Assembly (NCBI GenBank): GCA_947034885.2
Contig: OX344756.2
Coordinates: 12,024,098-12,088,097 of the forward strand
From: Thuidium tamariscinum
Lineage: Eukaryota > Streptophyta > Bryopsida > Hypnales > Thuidiaceae
DNA length: 64,000 nucleotides
Direction: 5' to 3'
In this document: positions 11,303 through 23,170 of the stretch, one piece after another
How the letters are laid out: each line of letters starts with the position of its first letter
Position numbering within the stretch: position 1 is the stretch's first letter
Position numbers and translations under genes: made by a program
The notes under the pieces: model-generated
The model's database searches: none
The model's input: the letters and a program-made list of their open reading frames with translations, nothing else
What the model was told of the DNA's origin: nothing

Positions 11303-13066
11303 TGATGTTGTGCTGATTCTTTTTATAATTCTGGATTGCACGGGTATACTTCCCCCCGCCCGTTTGCCGATTGTAGTTCGTAGTGTTGTATTACTGTCAG
11401 TGAAATAGGAGCCCAGATTGGAAATGATTACGGATTGGATATTTAGTTATAACTGATTGTGCAGAGCGTTGTGTGCCGGAATACGGCGACGCCGCACTGT
11501 TGATGAAATCTTGTAACCGGAACGTGGTATACAAAGATGATTTATTATGAAACTGATTACTCCTTCGCTACCCAAGTTTGATGCTCTTCTGGCCACCCCA
11601 GTTTCATATCAACACATGTATGACTCCATGAATGATGACTGCCCCATATCCAAATTTCTTCGTATTCTGTATCGAGTTCTCACCATCCTGGAGGACCCTG
11701 AAAAAGAATTGTCCGAGAGAACCAATCTTCGAATTCAAACTGCTAAACGTTATATGAAAACTCTACTATATCAATGCACGTTATAACCCGATCACCGACA
11801 TCTCCTTATCTCATGGTGAGTGAAATTTCTTTATGTGCTTAACAAGGTCATCACCGACGACATCGATTAATTTCAGAATGAATGACGTACAATCACTAAG
11901 AGCCCAGCTAATTTCTATGAATGGTTCGTAGCAACTAGTTCTGTTCTCTGGCCATGCGAAACGCGAGCTCTGCGGCACTTGCAAGCAGAACTCGGCGTGT
12001 TTTGTAACTCGGCGAGATGCATCCTATGCTCCTTTCCACCATATGAGGGCGAGATTTACTACTCCGCAGTCCCCGTAGGAATTACACAGGCTGGCACGGT
12101 GCCATTACTGGCAAGTAGGGGTGTTGCTCATGTGCGTTCCGGATGGGAGGGGGACTCCGAGCTTTCCATAATTGCTTGCTCAGCGGTGACCACTGCTTTA
12201 ATTTTCAGATGCAATGGCGCTTCCAGGGGCCGGAGAAAAGGGGATAAGTTCGAAAGAAAGATCTGGTGTTGGGATGAATTTGAGCGTGTGGATTTGCCAT
12301 AGTGATACTTAGAGCACAGACCGGGAAGAAATTTCAGCTTAACCGGCTAAAATCCTACATTTTCTTGGACCAACCAAGGTGGGTACACCTACAAGTGCCA
12401 CTTTTTGGTACTGTGCTTAGTAACTATTACTGGTCTGATCAAATTTTCATATAGTCTTCTTGGCAAGTGAAAGCACATTCCAATGCACCAAAAAACGCAG
12501 CATTTGGATACAGGATGCAAAAGTTATGAAGGTTCAAAGTTTGTTTCTAAAAACACTCCAACCAAATAGGTACATAATGGAATTCAGAAATGTACAGCTA
12601 CTATAGATGGCACTTTTAGGTGAGGTGCAATTTTAGGTGTACCCACCTCACTTGTCTGGAGTATACTCTCCTCTAGGTCTTAAGAAAATAAAGAATATTT
12701 TCTTTGCTTTCCTCTAAAATGATTGGGTTTTTTCCCAAAAATTTTGAACTCCATTCAGAAATTCTAGATTTCAATCGGCTAACTTGTAACTAAATGGTGG
12801 TACTCCCCATTCATTGATTTAGAGTAGCATATGCTTGAGTGCCAATACGTGACAAGTTTCATATAAGATCAATGTAGGAGATTGAAGGACGTTTTGAACT
12901 GAAGCTAGCTTTCTTGCCATCGAGAGAGCCTAATTCCCTAAAAATGTAATGCTCAGTGAATGATTAATGTTTTGAAAAAAGCACTTCATCCAAGTAATAT
13001 TCATTGTCATTAGTGTGCCATGTGCTATTGCCACATCCAAAATGAATATGAAATTGTTTAAATTGT
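11303..13066. other. Intergenic, no supported gene
   Basis: An 79-codon ORF with an ATG (11547-11786) and an adjoining 107-codon open frame without ATG (11979-12302) lie in DNA of near-genic composition. Neither resembles a known domain. They could belong to a short lineage-specific transcript. From 12400 onward the sequence becomes AT-rich repeat-like DNA. Confidence 0.4.
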
Positions 13067-14148
13067 GGGTGAATGCAAGAAACACATAAAGTCATTTGTC
13101 ACACCTTAGTTTTTTATTTGCTTTTTGTTTATAACTTTTGTATTCTAGCTCCAAATGAATCAAAATTTATAGGAAAACTACTTATAACTATTATATACCT
13201 TCTCTAATTTTCAAGTATTTTTCAAAAAAAATTTAATATTTTTAAATAACCCCAAAAATTTATCACAATTGGTGATTTAGAGGTTTTTAGCACCATTTAT
13301 CTCAAATAAAACGAGTTTTGAGCTAAAATTTGAAGAGGATGGTCTCTTAGTAGACTTATAGCTACTATCCCAAGGAATTTCAAAAATACTTATTTTTATG
13401 TGGTATATAAGTCCACAATGACAACTTCTTTCTACATTTTTTTCCAAAGGTATTGAACATTGTTTTGGTGAGTTTTTTTGGTCAAATCTCATCAGCAAAA
13501 AATCTTCTCAAATGGCCAATTTTTTTATATTTTTAGAATAATATCCTATTTTTTACAAATTAGAATGTCAAAAGTTGTATTTTCTTCACTAGAACCTTGG
13601 ACATAGAATTCAATAAGAATTCCGGTGAAGAATATACAACTTTTGACATTTTAATTTGTAAAAAATAGAATATTATTTTTTTAAATATAAAAAAAATTGT
13701 CCATTTGAGAAGACTTTTTGTTGATGAGATTTGACCAAAAAACTCACCAAAATAATGTTTTATACCTTTGGAAAAAAATGTAGACAAAAGCTCTCATTGT
13801 GGACTTTTACACCACATAAAAATAAGTATTTTTGAAATTCCTTTGAATAGTAGCTATAAGTCTACCAAGAAACCATCTTCTCCAAATTTTAGCTTAGAAC
13901 TCGGTTTTCTGGAGATAAATGGTGCTAAATAACCCTAAATCACCCATTGTGAGAAATTTTTGGGACTAGTCTAAAATAGTAAATTATTTTTGAAAAATAC
14001 TCAAAAATTGGAATAGCTATATAATAGTTATAAGTAGATTCCTTAAAAAATTTGAGTCATTTGGAGCTAGAATACAAAAGTTATAAGCAAAAAACAAATC
14101 AAAAACTAAGATGTGACTAATGACTTTAAGTGTTTCTTGCATTCACCC
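13067..14148. mobile_element. Giant inverted-repeat (hairpin) family A element, 1082 bp
   Basis: Two arms of about 520 bp (13067-13590 and 13623-14148) are imperfect reverse complements around a short loop of about 32 bp. Outer ends read GGGTGAATGCAAGAAACAC and its complement. TTGT flanks both sides (13063-13066 and 14149-14152). Each arm matches the right-hand part of the family A elements at 4064-4796 and 15941-16681 (for example 'gatgagatttgacc', 'aatttgtaaaaaatag'). It looks like an inverted dimer that then transposed as a unit. A transcript would fold into long imperfect double-stranded RNA. Confidence 0.85.
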
Positions 14149-14152
14149 TTGT

Positions 14153-15375
14153 AATTTTTTCAAACCTAAAATACCTTAAAAAAACCTTAAAAGAACCATA
14201 ACTTTCTCACTATGTCCATGCACCCCTCCTTGCTTAGGGCTTTCCAGTGGTACCAGAAACATGATTGGGAGAAATATGGTGTAGGAGATTTCAACATATC
14301 AGACAAAATAAAACAACCTATCTTTAAGGTAGGAATTATAAGGAGTCATTGCTTGTTAGTTAACACGGAGTGAAGGCTTATGAAGGCAAATGTGCCTTAA
14401 AGTAACATTTGTTCAAGGTTTACAAATCTTGAAGATAGTTATAGTCTTACTAATAGGATAAAAAGGTGAAAGCACACTAATAAGAGCCAACTTGGGTGTA
14501 ATGACTACCTTTTTCTTAAGAAACTTCATTCTAACTCGTAGATATGAGTTAAAACATGAAAAAAAATTGTAGTGTATTATTTTTTTGGTTATGGCTATTT
14601 GACATAAGACAAAACAAAATTAAATATGTTTACTTTTTAAGTGTGAAAAGGACAAAAATGTAGCTATAATGACTACTTATTTGGTTGAATAAGCAACCTA
14701 TCATAAATGAATTGAGGAATTTCTTGAATGAACAATCAACAACTTATGGTAGAATATTCTAATATGAATCCATCATGGATGACTTATGAATCCAATTTGG
14801 ATTATTTGGATAAATATGCAATGATTTGTGAATGAAATATTCTATGAACCCTTAAAGGACGAGGCGGACATCTTACGTCCAATGGATGACAAAAGAGCTC
14901 CTTTCTGTATAGAAAAAAGTCTTTTTTTCATTTGCTTTTGGAGGTAAGTGACTATTGGTTGTAGTTGCTTCATGTTAGCCACAAAATAGTTTCATTCAAT
15001 TGATTCTTATTTTTAGGCGTTCTTATTTGTGAGAAGATGTCCACGGAATTGTCATACACGGTTTTAGGATCCATACTGCCCTCCTTACAATTTTACAAAG
15101 GGCAGCATGTACTATTGTGTTATGCTAGTGCTAGGAATCATTTGTAAGTACCATAAGAAGTTTTCTTACCATGTTAGGAGACTTCGAGTTCCCAAACTAT
15201 GGGAATTCGCTAAAAACTGTCCCAACAGTTGATCTAATGTGGCACAGAGACTGCCACATCAGATCATAATATTTTATTAAATTAAAAAATTATTATTATT
15301 ATTATTATTATTTATTTTTTAAAATATTTTTTTATTCTGACTAGCAGTGGCTGGTTCACAGAATAGAGAACGAGG
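14153..15375. other. Intergenic AT-rich DNA
   Basis: No gene seen. Near 15176-15290 it shares 'agttcccaaactatggga' and a 'gccacatcagatc' segment with 51806-51935. A short ATT trinucleotide run lies at about 15291-15312. Confidence 0.5.
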
Positions 15376-15660
15376 TTGAAACAATCTCTCAATACCCCGA
15401 AAAAACCTCTTATGTGTATGGTCAACTCATCACAAGGGCATAGACACTTTTTCGAAAGCTATGAGAAGCTCATTGGCAGACACGGATTCAACCGTTTGCA
15501 TTGTGCACCTCTTCGATGGCCAGGTTGCCTAAGCCTTGACCTACATGAACAATGTCCTTCCGCGGTCTGCGATGAAAGAGCATTGTTCCCAGCCCGTATT
15601 TTCACATGGTGACCCGCTCGGCGTTTGAGGTTAAGGACCTCCATAAGCACCTCAATAACA
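15376..15660 (+). pseudogene. Unidentified gene-like fragment, broken
   Basis: A GC-richer island in very AT-rich DNA. One frame stays open for 78 codons (15376-15612). Another reads TFSKAMRSSLADTDST, then CIVHLFDGQVA, a stop, and ALTYMNNVLP. The composition and near-continuous alternate frame look like a decayed coding fragment or retrocopy. I do not recognise the source protein. Confidence 0.3.
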
Positions 15661-15940
15661 TCTATGAGTAGCTCCTATTAGCATGCTTTCACCCAAAATG
15701 ATGTACTTTTGTTTGGAAATGGTTTATGAAACCAACAAAATTGCTTTCCTATTTTTTTGAGCTTGAATGAATATAATACAAGTTTGTGGAAACAACAACT
15801 TAGGTCATCTACTATGAACCAAAGACTAATATACAAGTGCTCACAAAAATACTCAAAAGTAATAGACTAAAAGCTTCTATTGTACACAAAAGATTGGTCA
15901 ACACAAAACTTGCCTACCAAAGACCATAACAACTTCTTGC

Positions 15941-16681
15941 AGGTTCATTGCAAGAAAGACAAAAAGCGTAGGATTTTGTACAATACTCATTTTTTTCTTT
16001 GGGAGCACTGTATAATTAGTAAATTAAAAAAAATTAATAAAAAACATGTTTTATGTATATACCTTTAAAAAAAAGTTACCCTAGGAAGGAAAAGCATAGA
16101 AAAATTCTCTAAGTAGGAGAACTAGAAAAGTGCATAATTTCATGAAAATTGTAAATTTCACTATAGTTTCACATTTTTATTTGTAAAAAATAGGGAAAGT
16201 AATTTTTCTTAAAAATAAAAATTGTCCATTTGGAAAGACTGCATGTTGAAGAGATTTCACCAAAATAAAGATCTCAAAACCATCTTGATTGTTCAAAAGT
16301 ACACGCGCAAGGGAGGCTTGTATTAGCACACATGTAGAAGAAAGAGAATAATGATTTTTTGAATTTCCTTTGGTATAAACATGTCTACTTAGTGTGGGAA
16401 TAGACCCTAGAAATCTCAGCTCTAAATCATTAATTTTAAGTACTCCCTAGTAATAAAAAAACCCTAAATCACAAAGTGTGATAAATTAGCTAAATTTAAA
16501 ATTAAATATAAAATGATTTTTGAATATTTTTGAAAAATAAGGATTCTGATTACTATCAAGTTAGCCATCTCTAATAAAAAATTTCAAGTTCAAAGAGTCA
16601 ATGCTTGAAAAGTTATAGCACATGACAACTCTGTCACTCAAAGTGTGACGCCAAATAGTACAAGTGTTTCTTGTACTCACC
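15941..16681 (+). mobile_element. Family A MITE, 741 bp
   Basis: The left end AGGTTCATTGCAAGAAAGAC and the right end (reverse complement GGTGAGTACAAGAAACAC) are diverged versions of the family A termini. TTGC flanks it on both sides (15937-15940 and 16682-16685). The interior aligns with 4064-4796 throughout ('cctttaa', 'accctag', 'aaaggcatag', 'ctctaagtagg', 'aatttgtaaaaaatagg'). Confidence 0.8.
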
Positions 16682-16685
16682 TTGC

Positions 16686-18261
16686 AATTCCACCTATATA
16701 CTTTGCATCTAAAAGATCTTGGATTTAGGTTGTTTTTTAGATGTATCTAAAAAAAACTCTTGTTACTTTTAGATACATTTGCCTTGAATCCAAAGGAAAA
16801 GTACAAAAACTTCCTCTAGTTGGAGAATAAAAGTTTGTTATTCAACAAGAATGGACCACACTAGCTCTTTATTGAATTAAACATTGTTGGGGATCCAATT
16901 GTGACTCTTCCTATTGTGAGCTTTAATCCTAAAAATCTTAAGTGTATTTTAAGGAGACAAAAAAAACTAAAAAAGTTATTTTCAATACAAACAATAAAAG
17001 ATTTTAAACATAGCCAAATATGAGTTTATAAATTAGACTAATATGGGAACGTTTGTAATAAATTTTCGAATATTTGACATATCAATGACAAGATATAATC
17101 CCTCTATTCCACTAAAAACCTTCAAAAATCTTCTCTTTGAGAAATTAATTGTTTTTTAAGTCATAGTGCTAGCAATACATGCATTGAAGAACAATTAACC
17201 CCTTAAGCCTATACAAAATGTTTAATTTAGGTGCTATTGTTTAGACATCCAAAATCCATGTATAAAGTATAATTTTTGAGCATAGTTCGGAAATGATGCC
17301 CCTTCTATTATATTAATTTATTGAAAGGGTGGTGGCAATAGTAAGATTCTAGAAACTTTTTCCCTAACCTAAATATCCAAAAGAAAACCTAGTTGACTTT
17401 ATAATCAAATTTGCATAAGAACAAAGTCACTTAATGCATTGATAACACTAGAATTTGAAAGAGCAATTCATACAATGAGCTTTAAATGGACAAGGCCAAG
17501 CTTGCAAATCTTAAGGTTTGCTCCCACATTGTTTCACTTTCCCTCACAAGTTCGTTCAACACAAAAAACTTGAAAAAACTTGTTACGAAATGGCTTGCTA
17601 AATGGTCAAAATTAAGAAATGAAGGTTTTTAGTAGAATAGAGATTCTACCCGATTTGGAGCTTTTTAGTAAAATAGAGGGAGTAAGTGTTTAGAATGAAG
17701 AAAATGAGTTTTTCTTGTTTTAAAATGACTAGATCGTAAGCCTTTAAATCCTCTTAACCCATAAATGTTCCAAACAGTCAAACACCAATTTTTTGTTGGT
17801 TTAATAACTTTGAAGTCATAGAAAACCTTACCAAGATACTATTTTGAATTATTAGTATTCTCAAAAAATTGTTGAATTTTTTTGGTTTTAGCATCAAAAA
17901 TCAAAATTTGAAATTATAAGACTATGAACTTTCTATTCAAGATTTTGTGCAACCTTGTCCATTGCATATCTTTTTTATGTTTATGTCAAAGGCTTTTGGA
18001 TATCAGTCTCAATTACACTAGCTCTTCAAGATTCATTTTTAAAAGTTCTTAAATAGATTTTGAAAAGCCATGAATTGATTGAAAATGTGCATATTACATG
18101 CCCTTAAATTCCTAAAGGACTACACTAGAAGAAATCTGTGATTTTTTTTATGTTTGCTTTGACATTGAAAAACTCGCATTATGGCAAACTTGCCCAAATA
18201 TGCTATGGCGGCTACGTTAAGGCAAAACGTAGTATGTTCAACACTAAACATTAGGAAAAAT
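16686..18261. other. Intergenic AT-rich DNA, no gene
   Basis: Low-complexity AT-rich sequence with no open frame of coding character. A CACTAGAAGAAAT phrase at about 18124 resembles a CACTA-type terminus, but no partner end was found. Confidence 0.5.
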
Positions 18262-20744
18262 ACTACACTAAAATTGATAAATAGTATTGGGTGATAATTA
18301 GTGTTTTCCCTATTTTTTACCCCCAACACTATTTACCAACTTATGTATAAAACTTTGGTCCTTCCCTGGGAAGATCGGATTTTTGTCTCCTGCCGTCAAC
18401 TTTTGCCCTTCCCTGGCAAACAGTAAATTTTGCACCTCCCTGAGAAACTCTATTTTTTACCTGTCTTGGTTTCATTCCTTCCCTACACTTCCCTTCTCTG
18501 GTCCATCCCTACATTTTCCTTGGTCCGGTCCTTCACGAGATTGTGAGGAGTGGTGGAGAGCTATTTAGCCCTTCAGGAGTGAAGAATCCTCCTTCCACCG
18601 GGGGGGCTTATACTCCGTGGATTCTCGCCTAAATTTGAACGCTCCCGGTCCCCGCCGCTTACCACTTGAATTTGGAACTTTGGACACCTATATCTTTTTA
18701 TTGAGGTATGTGATTGAATATTGAATTACACCATTTGATTTGTCTTTATGTCCTCTATTTTCAATAAAAAAATGGGTTTTTTTTTTGTCACCACTTTTTT
18801 TTACAACTATATTTTTACTGTTTTGTAGCCGGCCGTGGACCGTGTTTCCTTTGCAGAGATTCCTCCCGATGCTCCTACCCGTCATCTTCAACAAGTTTCT
18901 AATCTTAGCACTCACCAATCTGTGATTTCTTGGATGATTGAGGATGTTCTTGTTCATGGCTTGGTTGGCCTCAATGCATGAGTCATTCAAGCGTTTCCAG
19001 AATACTTCTGTGGCCAACACCCCGCCAACCTCATGAAAGCCCACTGATGGTAGTTGCAGTGTGACCAATTCGAAGCCCCGCCGAAGCTCCCCACCCCATT
19101 CTCTTGTAGCCGAAGCCGATTCGGCAAGAAGAGGCACCATTATCTAAAAGTAAGACCGGGTCAAGGCAAAAAAAAGAGTGAGTGGGTGTAATATTTGTAC
19201 CTTTCTTACTTGAAGAATTTGACCGCCTTCACAAATCAGGTGTCAAATTTTCCTCTCACCTACTTCGTGAATTGACCATTTCTATTCTTATAGCTCCCAA
19301 GTCCAATTTATAGTCCATTCTATTGATCCCAAAGATAATGTTTTGTTGGTCAACAAAATCACAACAAATTAGGTCAATCAGTTTATGGATAACAACAATA
19401 TTGTCATTCTATCTCAACGTAGTTGTTTGACTTGTAACTCTCAAAAAGAGCTTCAAATCGAAATGCAAACCACCTACCATTTGGGGGGCTTGCAAAGGGG
19501 ATTTTGCATCCGGGGGATTTGATGAAAATCTAATGGAAAACCTAGATGAAACGCATTTTGTTGTCAATTTTGACAACAGACAAACCTTAGGGTTTGGGGG
19601 AGATACGATAGTAAAATACGCTAAAGTTGTCTCGGGTGGGGATTCAATGACTAGGGTGGTTCGCATTTCAGAAGGTCGTCGTGCCACAATAGAGACTCCT
19701 ATGCTCATTTTTACCAATGAAAATAGGAGGTATCCTATACGAGGGTTAATTGATAATATTCCCGGAGTTTCTTATAGAATCAGGCCCTAAAGGTTGGATG
19801 GACCAAACCATCTTCCCGGAGTATTTTTTAGAACCTCGAGCATATCAAGCCAATCTTCATCAACGTGTGAAGATTATGTGGCTTGATAATTGTAGCGGAC
19901 ATATAGTAACACCTAGATTGGTTGTTGTTTTTGCTGCCAAAAATACAATTTTCAGATTTCTACCTCGATGTTCTACTCACCTTTGCCAACTAGCAGATAC
20001 ATTCTTTGTTTCAAAAATCAAAGATGCATGGACAAGACAATGGGAAGCCAAGAAAATTGAGTTGATACAACAAAATGCTTGGCAAAATGCACCCCAAGAA
20101 GATGGACAATGGTCAAGAAAGTTGACAAATCTTGGGAAACGTTTTTTTCTACAATTGGCTGCTGATAGTGTAGAAGATGTGAATCAAGAGGTGGATGTTG
20201 ACAATATCTCTTATGCTAGAAGAGAAATGATTCATTGTGGCTTAGCATTAGGCCTTGATGGCTCTTGGAGTGTAGGACAATTGTTTCCACATCTCCAAGA
20301 GATAATTGCAAAACATTTGCAATACTTCAAAGGGCAAGAAGTGCCCATTTTCAATAGGGTAGTTTAGATAATTTTTTTGATATTTTACTATTTTTTCCTT
20401 CTAATTTTTGGCCTACACCTAGGATTATTATGTTTTATTTTTGGTTGTTGCTATATTTAGCAACTTATACATACATTATAAAAGATTTCAACATTTCAGA
20501 GTCTCATTTCAATATTTTAACATTTCATACACCACTTTTTTCCCACCATTCCAACTTTTATATTTTGTTCCCATCTAACATGAAATGCACTCTCATTAAA
20601 ATGGTAAAATTATCAAATTTTACTATAGAGCTTAAATAGTGTTAGAATGGGTAAATAATCATTTATCACTAACCTTGCTAATCACAATTAGTATTATCTC
20701 AACAAATTAGTGTTGCCAATATTATTTACCAATTTTAGTATAGT
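18262..20744 (+). mobile_element. Pogo-like DNA transposon, 2.48 kb, inactivated
   Basis: The terminal inverted repeats are ACTACACTAAAATTGATAAA on the left and ACTATACTAAAATTGGTAAA (reverse complement of the right end). It encloses a DDE-type transposase relic. Subterminal 'cttccctgg' repeats near 18360-18480 are the reverse complement of the tandem 'aagggacaaatttt' units in the small derivative at 53110-53570. The exact outer base and target duplication are uncertain, though TA dinucleotides lie at both boundaries, as in the Tc1/mariner/pogo superfamily. Confidence 0.8.
18829..20367 (+). pseudogene. Degenerate DDE superfamily (pogo/CENP-B-like) transposase
   Basis: The coding trace starts near 18829 (PAVDRVSFAEIPPDAP, then WMIEDVLVHGLVGLN) and is interrupted by stops after that segment and around 19050. 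From about 19430 it becomes open and shows the first catalytic motif LDETHFVVNFDN (near 19545). It then shows SGGDSMTRVVRISEGRR, TPMLIFTNENRRYPIRGL and DNIPGVSYR. A frameshift near 19780 moves the frame, which continues GPKGWMDQTIFPEYF, WLDNCSGH (second acidic motif), THLCQLADTF (third-motif region) and a basic/aromatic tail to the stop at 20365-20367. The order matches DDE_1-type domains of pogo-like elements. With stops and a frameshift it cannot make full-length transposase. It lies inside its own terminal repeats (18262-20744). Confidence 0.85.
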
Positions 20745-20844
20745 CTTGAATGGGGTCCTAAAATTTTGACATGTGGCTACCACCTAAATGCGGGAAAGCT
20801 AGCATGCAACTTTTTTCCCCACTTTTTTCAATGATATTCAAAAT

Positions 20845-21475
20845 GTATTGCCCATGACATCATATTTAACGTTTGTGATAGCAATCTCCATCTCTATGGA
20901 AATTAAAGATGTTTTTGATGACATTAACATCGACAGTTCGACATTTGATTGTTGTAAATTACATCAAAGTGATGCACTTGCATATTTCTCTTCATGTCAC
21001 ATCCATCCATATGGCGTTTGCATAGATGTACTCTTTACAAATTTCTAATATGTTAAGGAGGCATCAATGATGTCACATATGACGTTTTTGATTGCAATCT
21101 CTGCTATCTCTATGAAAATTTAGGATGTTTTTCATGACATCAATACGGACATATGAGTTGTAAATTACATCAAGTGCAACAATTATATACTTCTTTTTGT
21201 ATCACATCCGTGTGTGTGGTGTTTGCATAGCCATACTTTTTACAATCTTTTAACATGTTTTGTTGAGGTCTATAATGTCTTGTCTAATGTTTCTAACAAC
21301 ATTCATTTTGTCTCTATCGAATTTAAAGATGTTTTTTGTAACATCAACATAGACATATAAGTGTTTTGATTACATTAAGTACAACAATTGTATGCTTTTC
21401 TTCTTGTCACATCTATATGTGTAGCGTTCGCATACATACTTTTTACAATCATTTAAGATATTCTGTAGGTGTAGT
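20845..21475. repeat. Tandem repeat, three diverged units of about 200-220 bp
   Basis: Each unit carries, in order, a 'catgacatca'-like start, 'caatctc', 'aaagatgttttt', 'acatcaa', 'gttgtaaattacat', 'cttcttgtcacatc', 'gtttgcata' and 'actttttacaat'. Unit starts are near 20853, 21070 and 21274. There is no coding capacity. Confidence 0.65.
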
Positions 21476-22185
21476 AATTGGGCTATTCCATTATGGGATG
21501 TCATGGTCAACATCCATTTACAAGATGTTAGGGTTTAGAGTATACAAAGTACATCATATATCCTATACCATACAAAATATAGCATACAAAGTACACTGTA
21601 CAAATATACCATATTTGGTTTTGAAAACGAAATATTTTTGAGTGTGGAGAGAAGAGTATGATCTCTTTATACAATTTGGGTGGTAGGAGGTAAGACAAAC
21701 CATATGGGACATGTAAAATATAGAAATTGTATTACAAGTAAACTTTCAAATTGCATTTAGGCATAGTAGATCAATTTTTTTCTAAGAACTTCAAACATAG
21801 AAAAGTTTGGAAATGAAGCTTTGTTTTATCTCCACAATTTTTTTTGTAATTTCAAGCCTTATATTAAAAGTTATAGACAAATTTCAAAGAATCATTGGAA
21901 TGAACATTTTCATTGATGTTTTCTATGACATTTTTTTGGACATTATCTAGCATCCTTTAAAATTTTAATCCATTCTTGTTGCATATGGCATTTAAAAAAA
22001 TGAGTTGTAAAGGAAATGAGTGTATTCGAGTGTATTCGAGTGTATTAAATGTCAATTGATATGTTCATTTTTATTGGCTTCAAAAACACTAAAGTTGCAT
22101 GGTGATGTTATAAAAAAAATATGCTTTTCTTTGTTATAATGTCATACCAATAGATATGTTGATGTTTTTCACAACATTTATGTAA

Positions 22186-22188
<3 letters not shown>
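21476..22188. other. Intergenic AT-rich DNA, no gene
   Basis: No coding signal. A triplicated 'gagtgtattc' lies at about 22018-22045. Confidence 0.5.

Positions 22189-22216
<28 letters not shown>
22189..22216. repeat. TA/GA compound microsatellite
   Basis: An alternating TA run is followed immediately by GA repeats, just left of the family B element. Confidence 0.9.
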
Positions 22217-22224
22217 TATGTTAA

Positions 22225-23165
22225 CCCTTAAAGGACCAAAGTGCATTTTTTGGCAACATAGTAATGTTGGGTAGGTTCCTATGAATGGAGTTTTGTTTTT
22301 TTTTATTAAAAATTTTCACACAACATTTTTCTAGGGTGTAGCTTTAAGGACCAACAATTTTCATAACTTTTGACTATATGGTTCAAAAGTTATTGTGTGA
22401 TATGTAGTTTTCATTGGTTAGTGGGCGATTGGGCACAAGAAAAAATGATTTATAAATGATTTTCTTAAGAAATAAAAATTTAGAATTGGTTTATTAGATT
22501 TTTATCTAAGTGTAAAGCCTTGAATCATTCCATTTTGATTAATAAATCAAAAGTTATGAGGATTTTAGTTTGAGGTAGTTTGAGGCTAGATATAGAATCT
22601 CTACATTACAAAAAAAGTTTGAAATTAATTATTTAATTCAATTTTTAATATTTTTGAAATATAATAAAAATATTGGGTGTAGATTTTCTGATACAACATT
22701 ACAATCTTTGTAATTGACGTTTTTCAAATCTATGAATAAATTGTTAATAATTTAGTATTTTAAATTATTTTTTATTTCTTTCTACTTACTGTTTTTTTCC
22801 TACATGTTGTATAATTCTAAATGATTTGAAAATTTTCAAACATGTAGCCAACTTGAATTTAAGAATGAATACAAAAAGTTAAAATCAATTTGGACAATTT
22901 CTTTTACAAATATGGCCTTCTGAGGTGTATTTGAGTGGATTCCGCAACGGTAAAAAAGTGATTTTTGTCACTTCAAACACTAATATCTTACAATCTACAA
23001 ATCAAAAATTTCTAAGAAAATTCCTACATCTTTTTCAAACTAGTGTATTAAAAGATCCTATGGTTTCATTTGTCAAAAAATGTTTTTTTCTCAAAATTTG
23101 GTAGTTGTCCTAGAATTGACAACTGGAGTGATTTTGGTGAAAACATAGTCAAAAACCTTTAGGGG
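22225..23165 (+). mobile_element. Family B MITE, 941 bp, TTAA-flanked (piggyBac-like ends)
   Basis: TTAA occurs on both sides (22221-22224 and 23166-23169), and the ends are CCCTTAAAGG and CCCCTAAAGG (reverse complement). A TTAA target with CCC-initial termini is the piggyBac pattern. The interior has no ORF of note and matches 1-683 (same strand) and 25045-25230 (opposite strand). Confidence 0.8.
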
Positions 23166-23170
23166 TTAAC

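Noticed and set aside
18688-19140. 150-codon minus-strand ORF
   Set aside because: It is antisense to the transposase N-terminal relic inside the pogo-like element.
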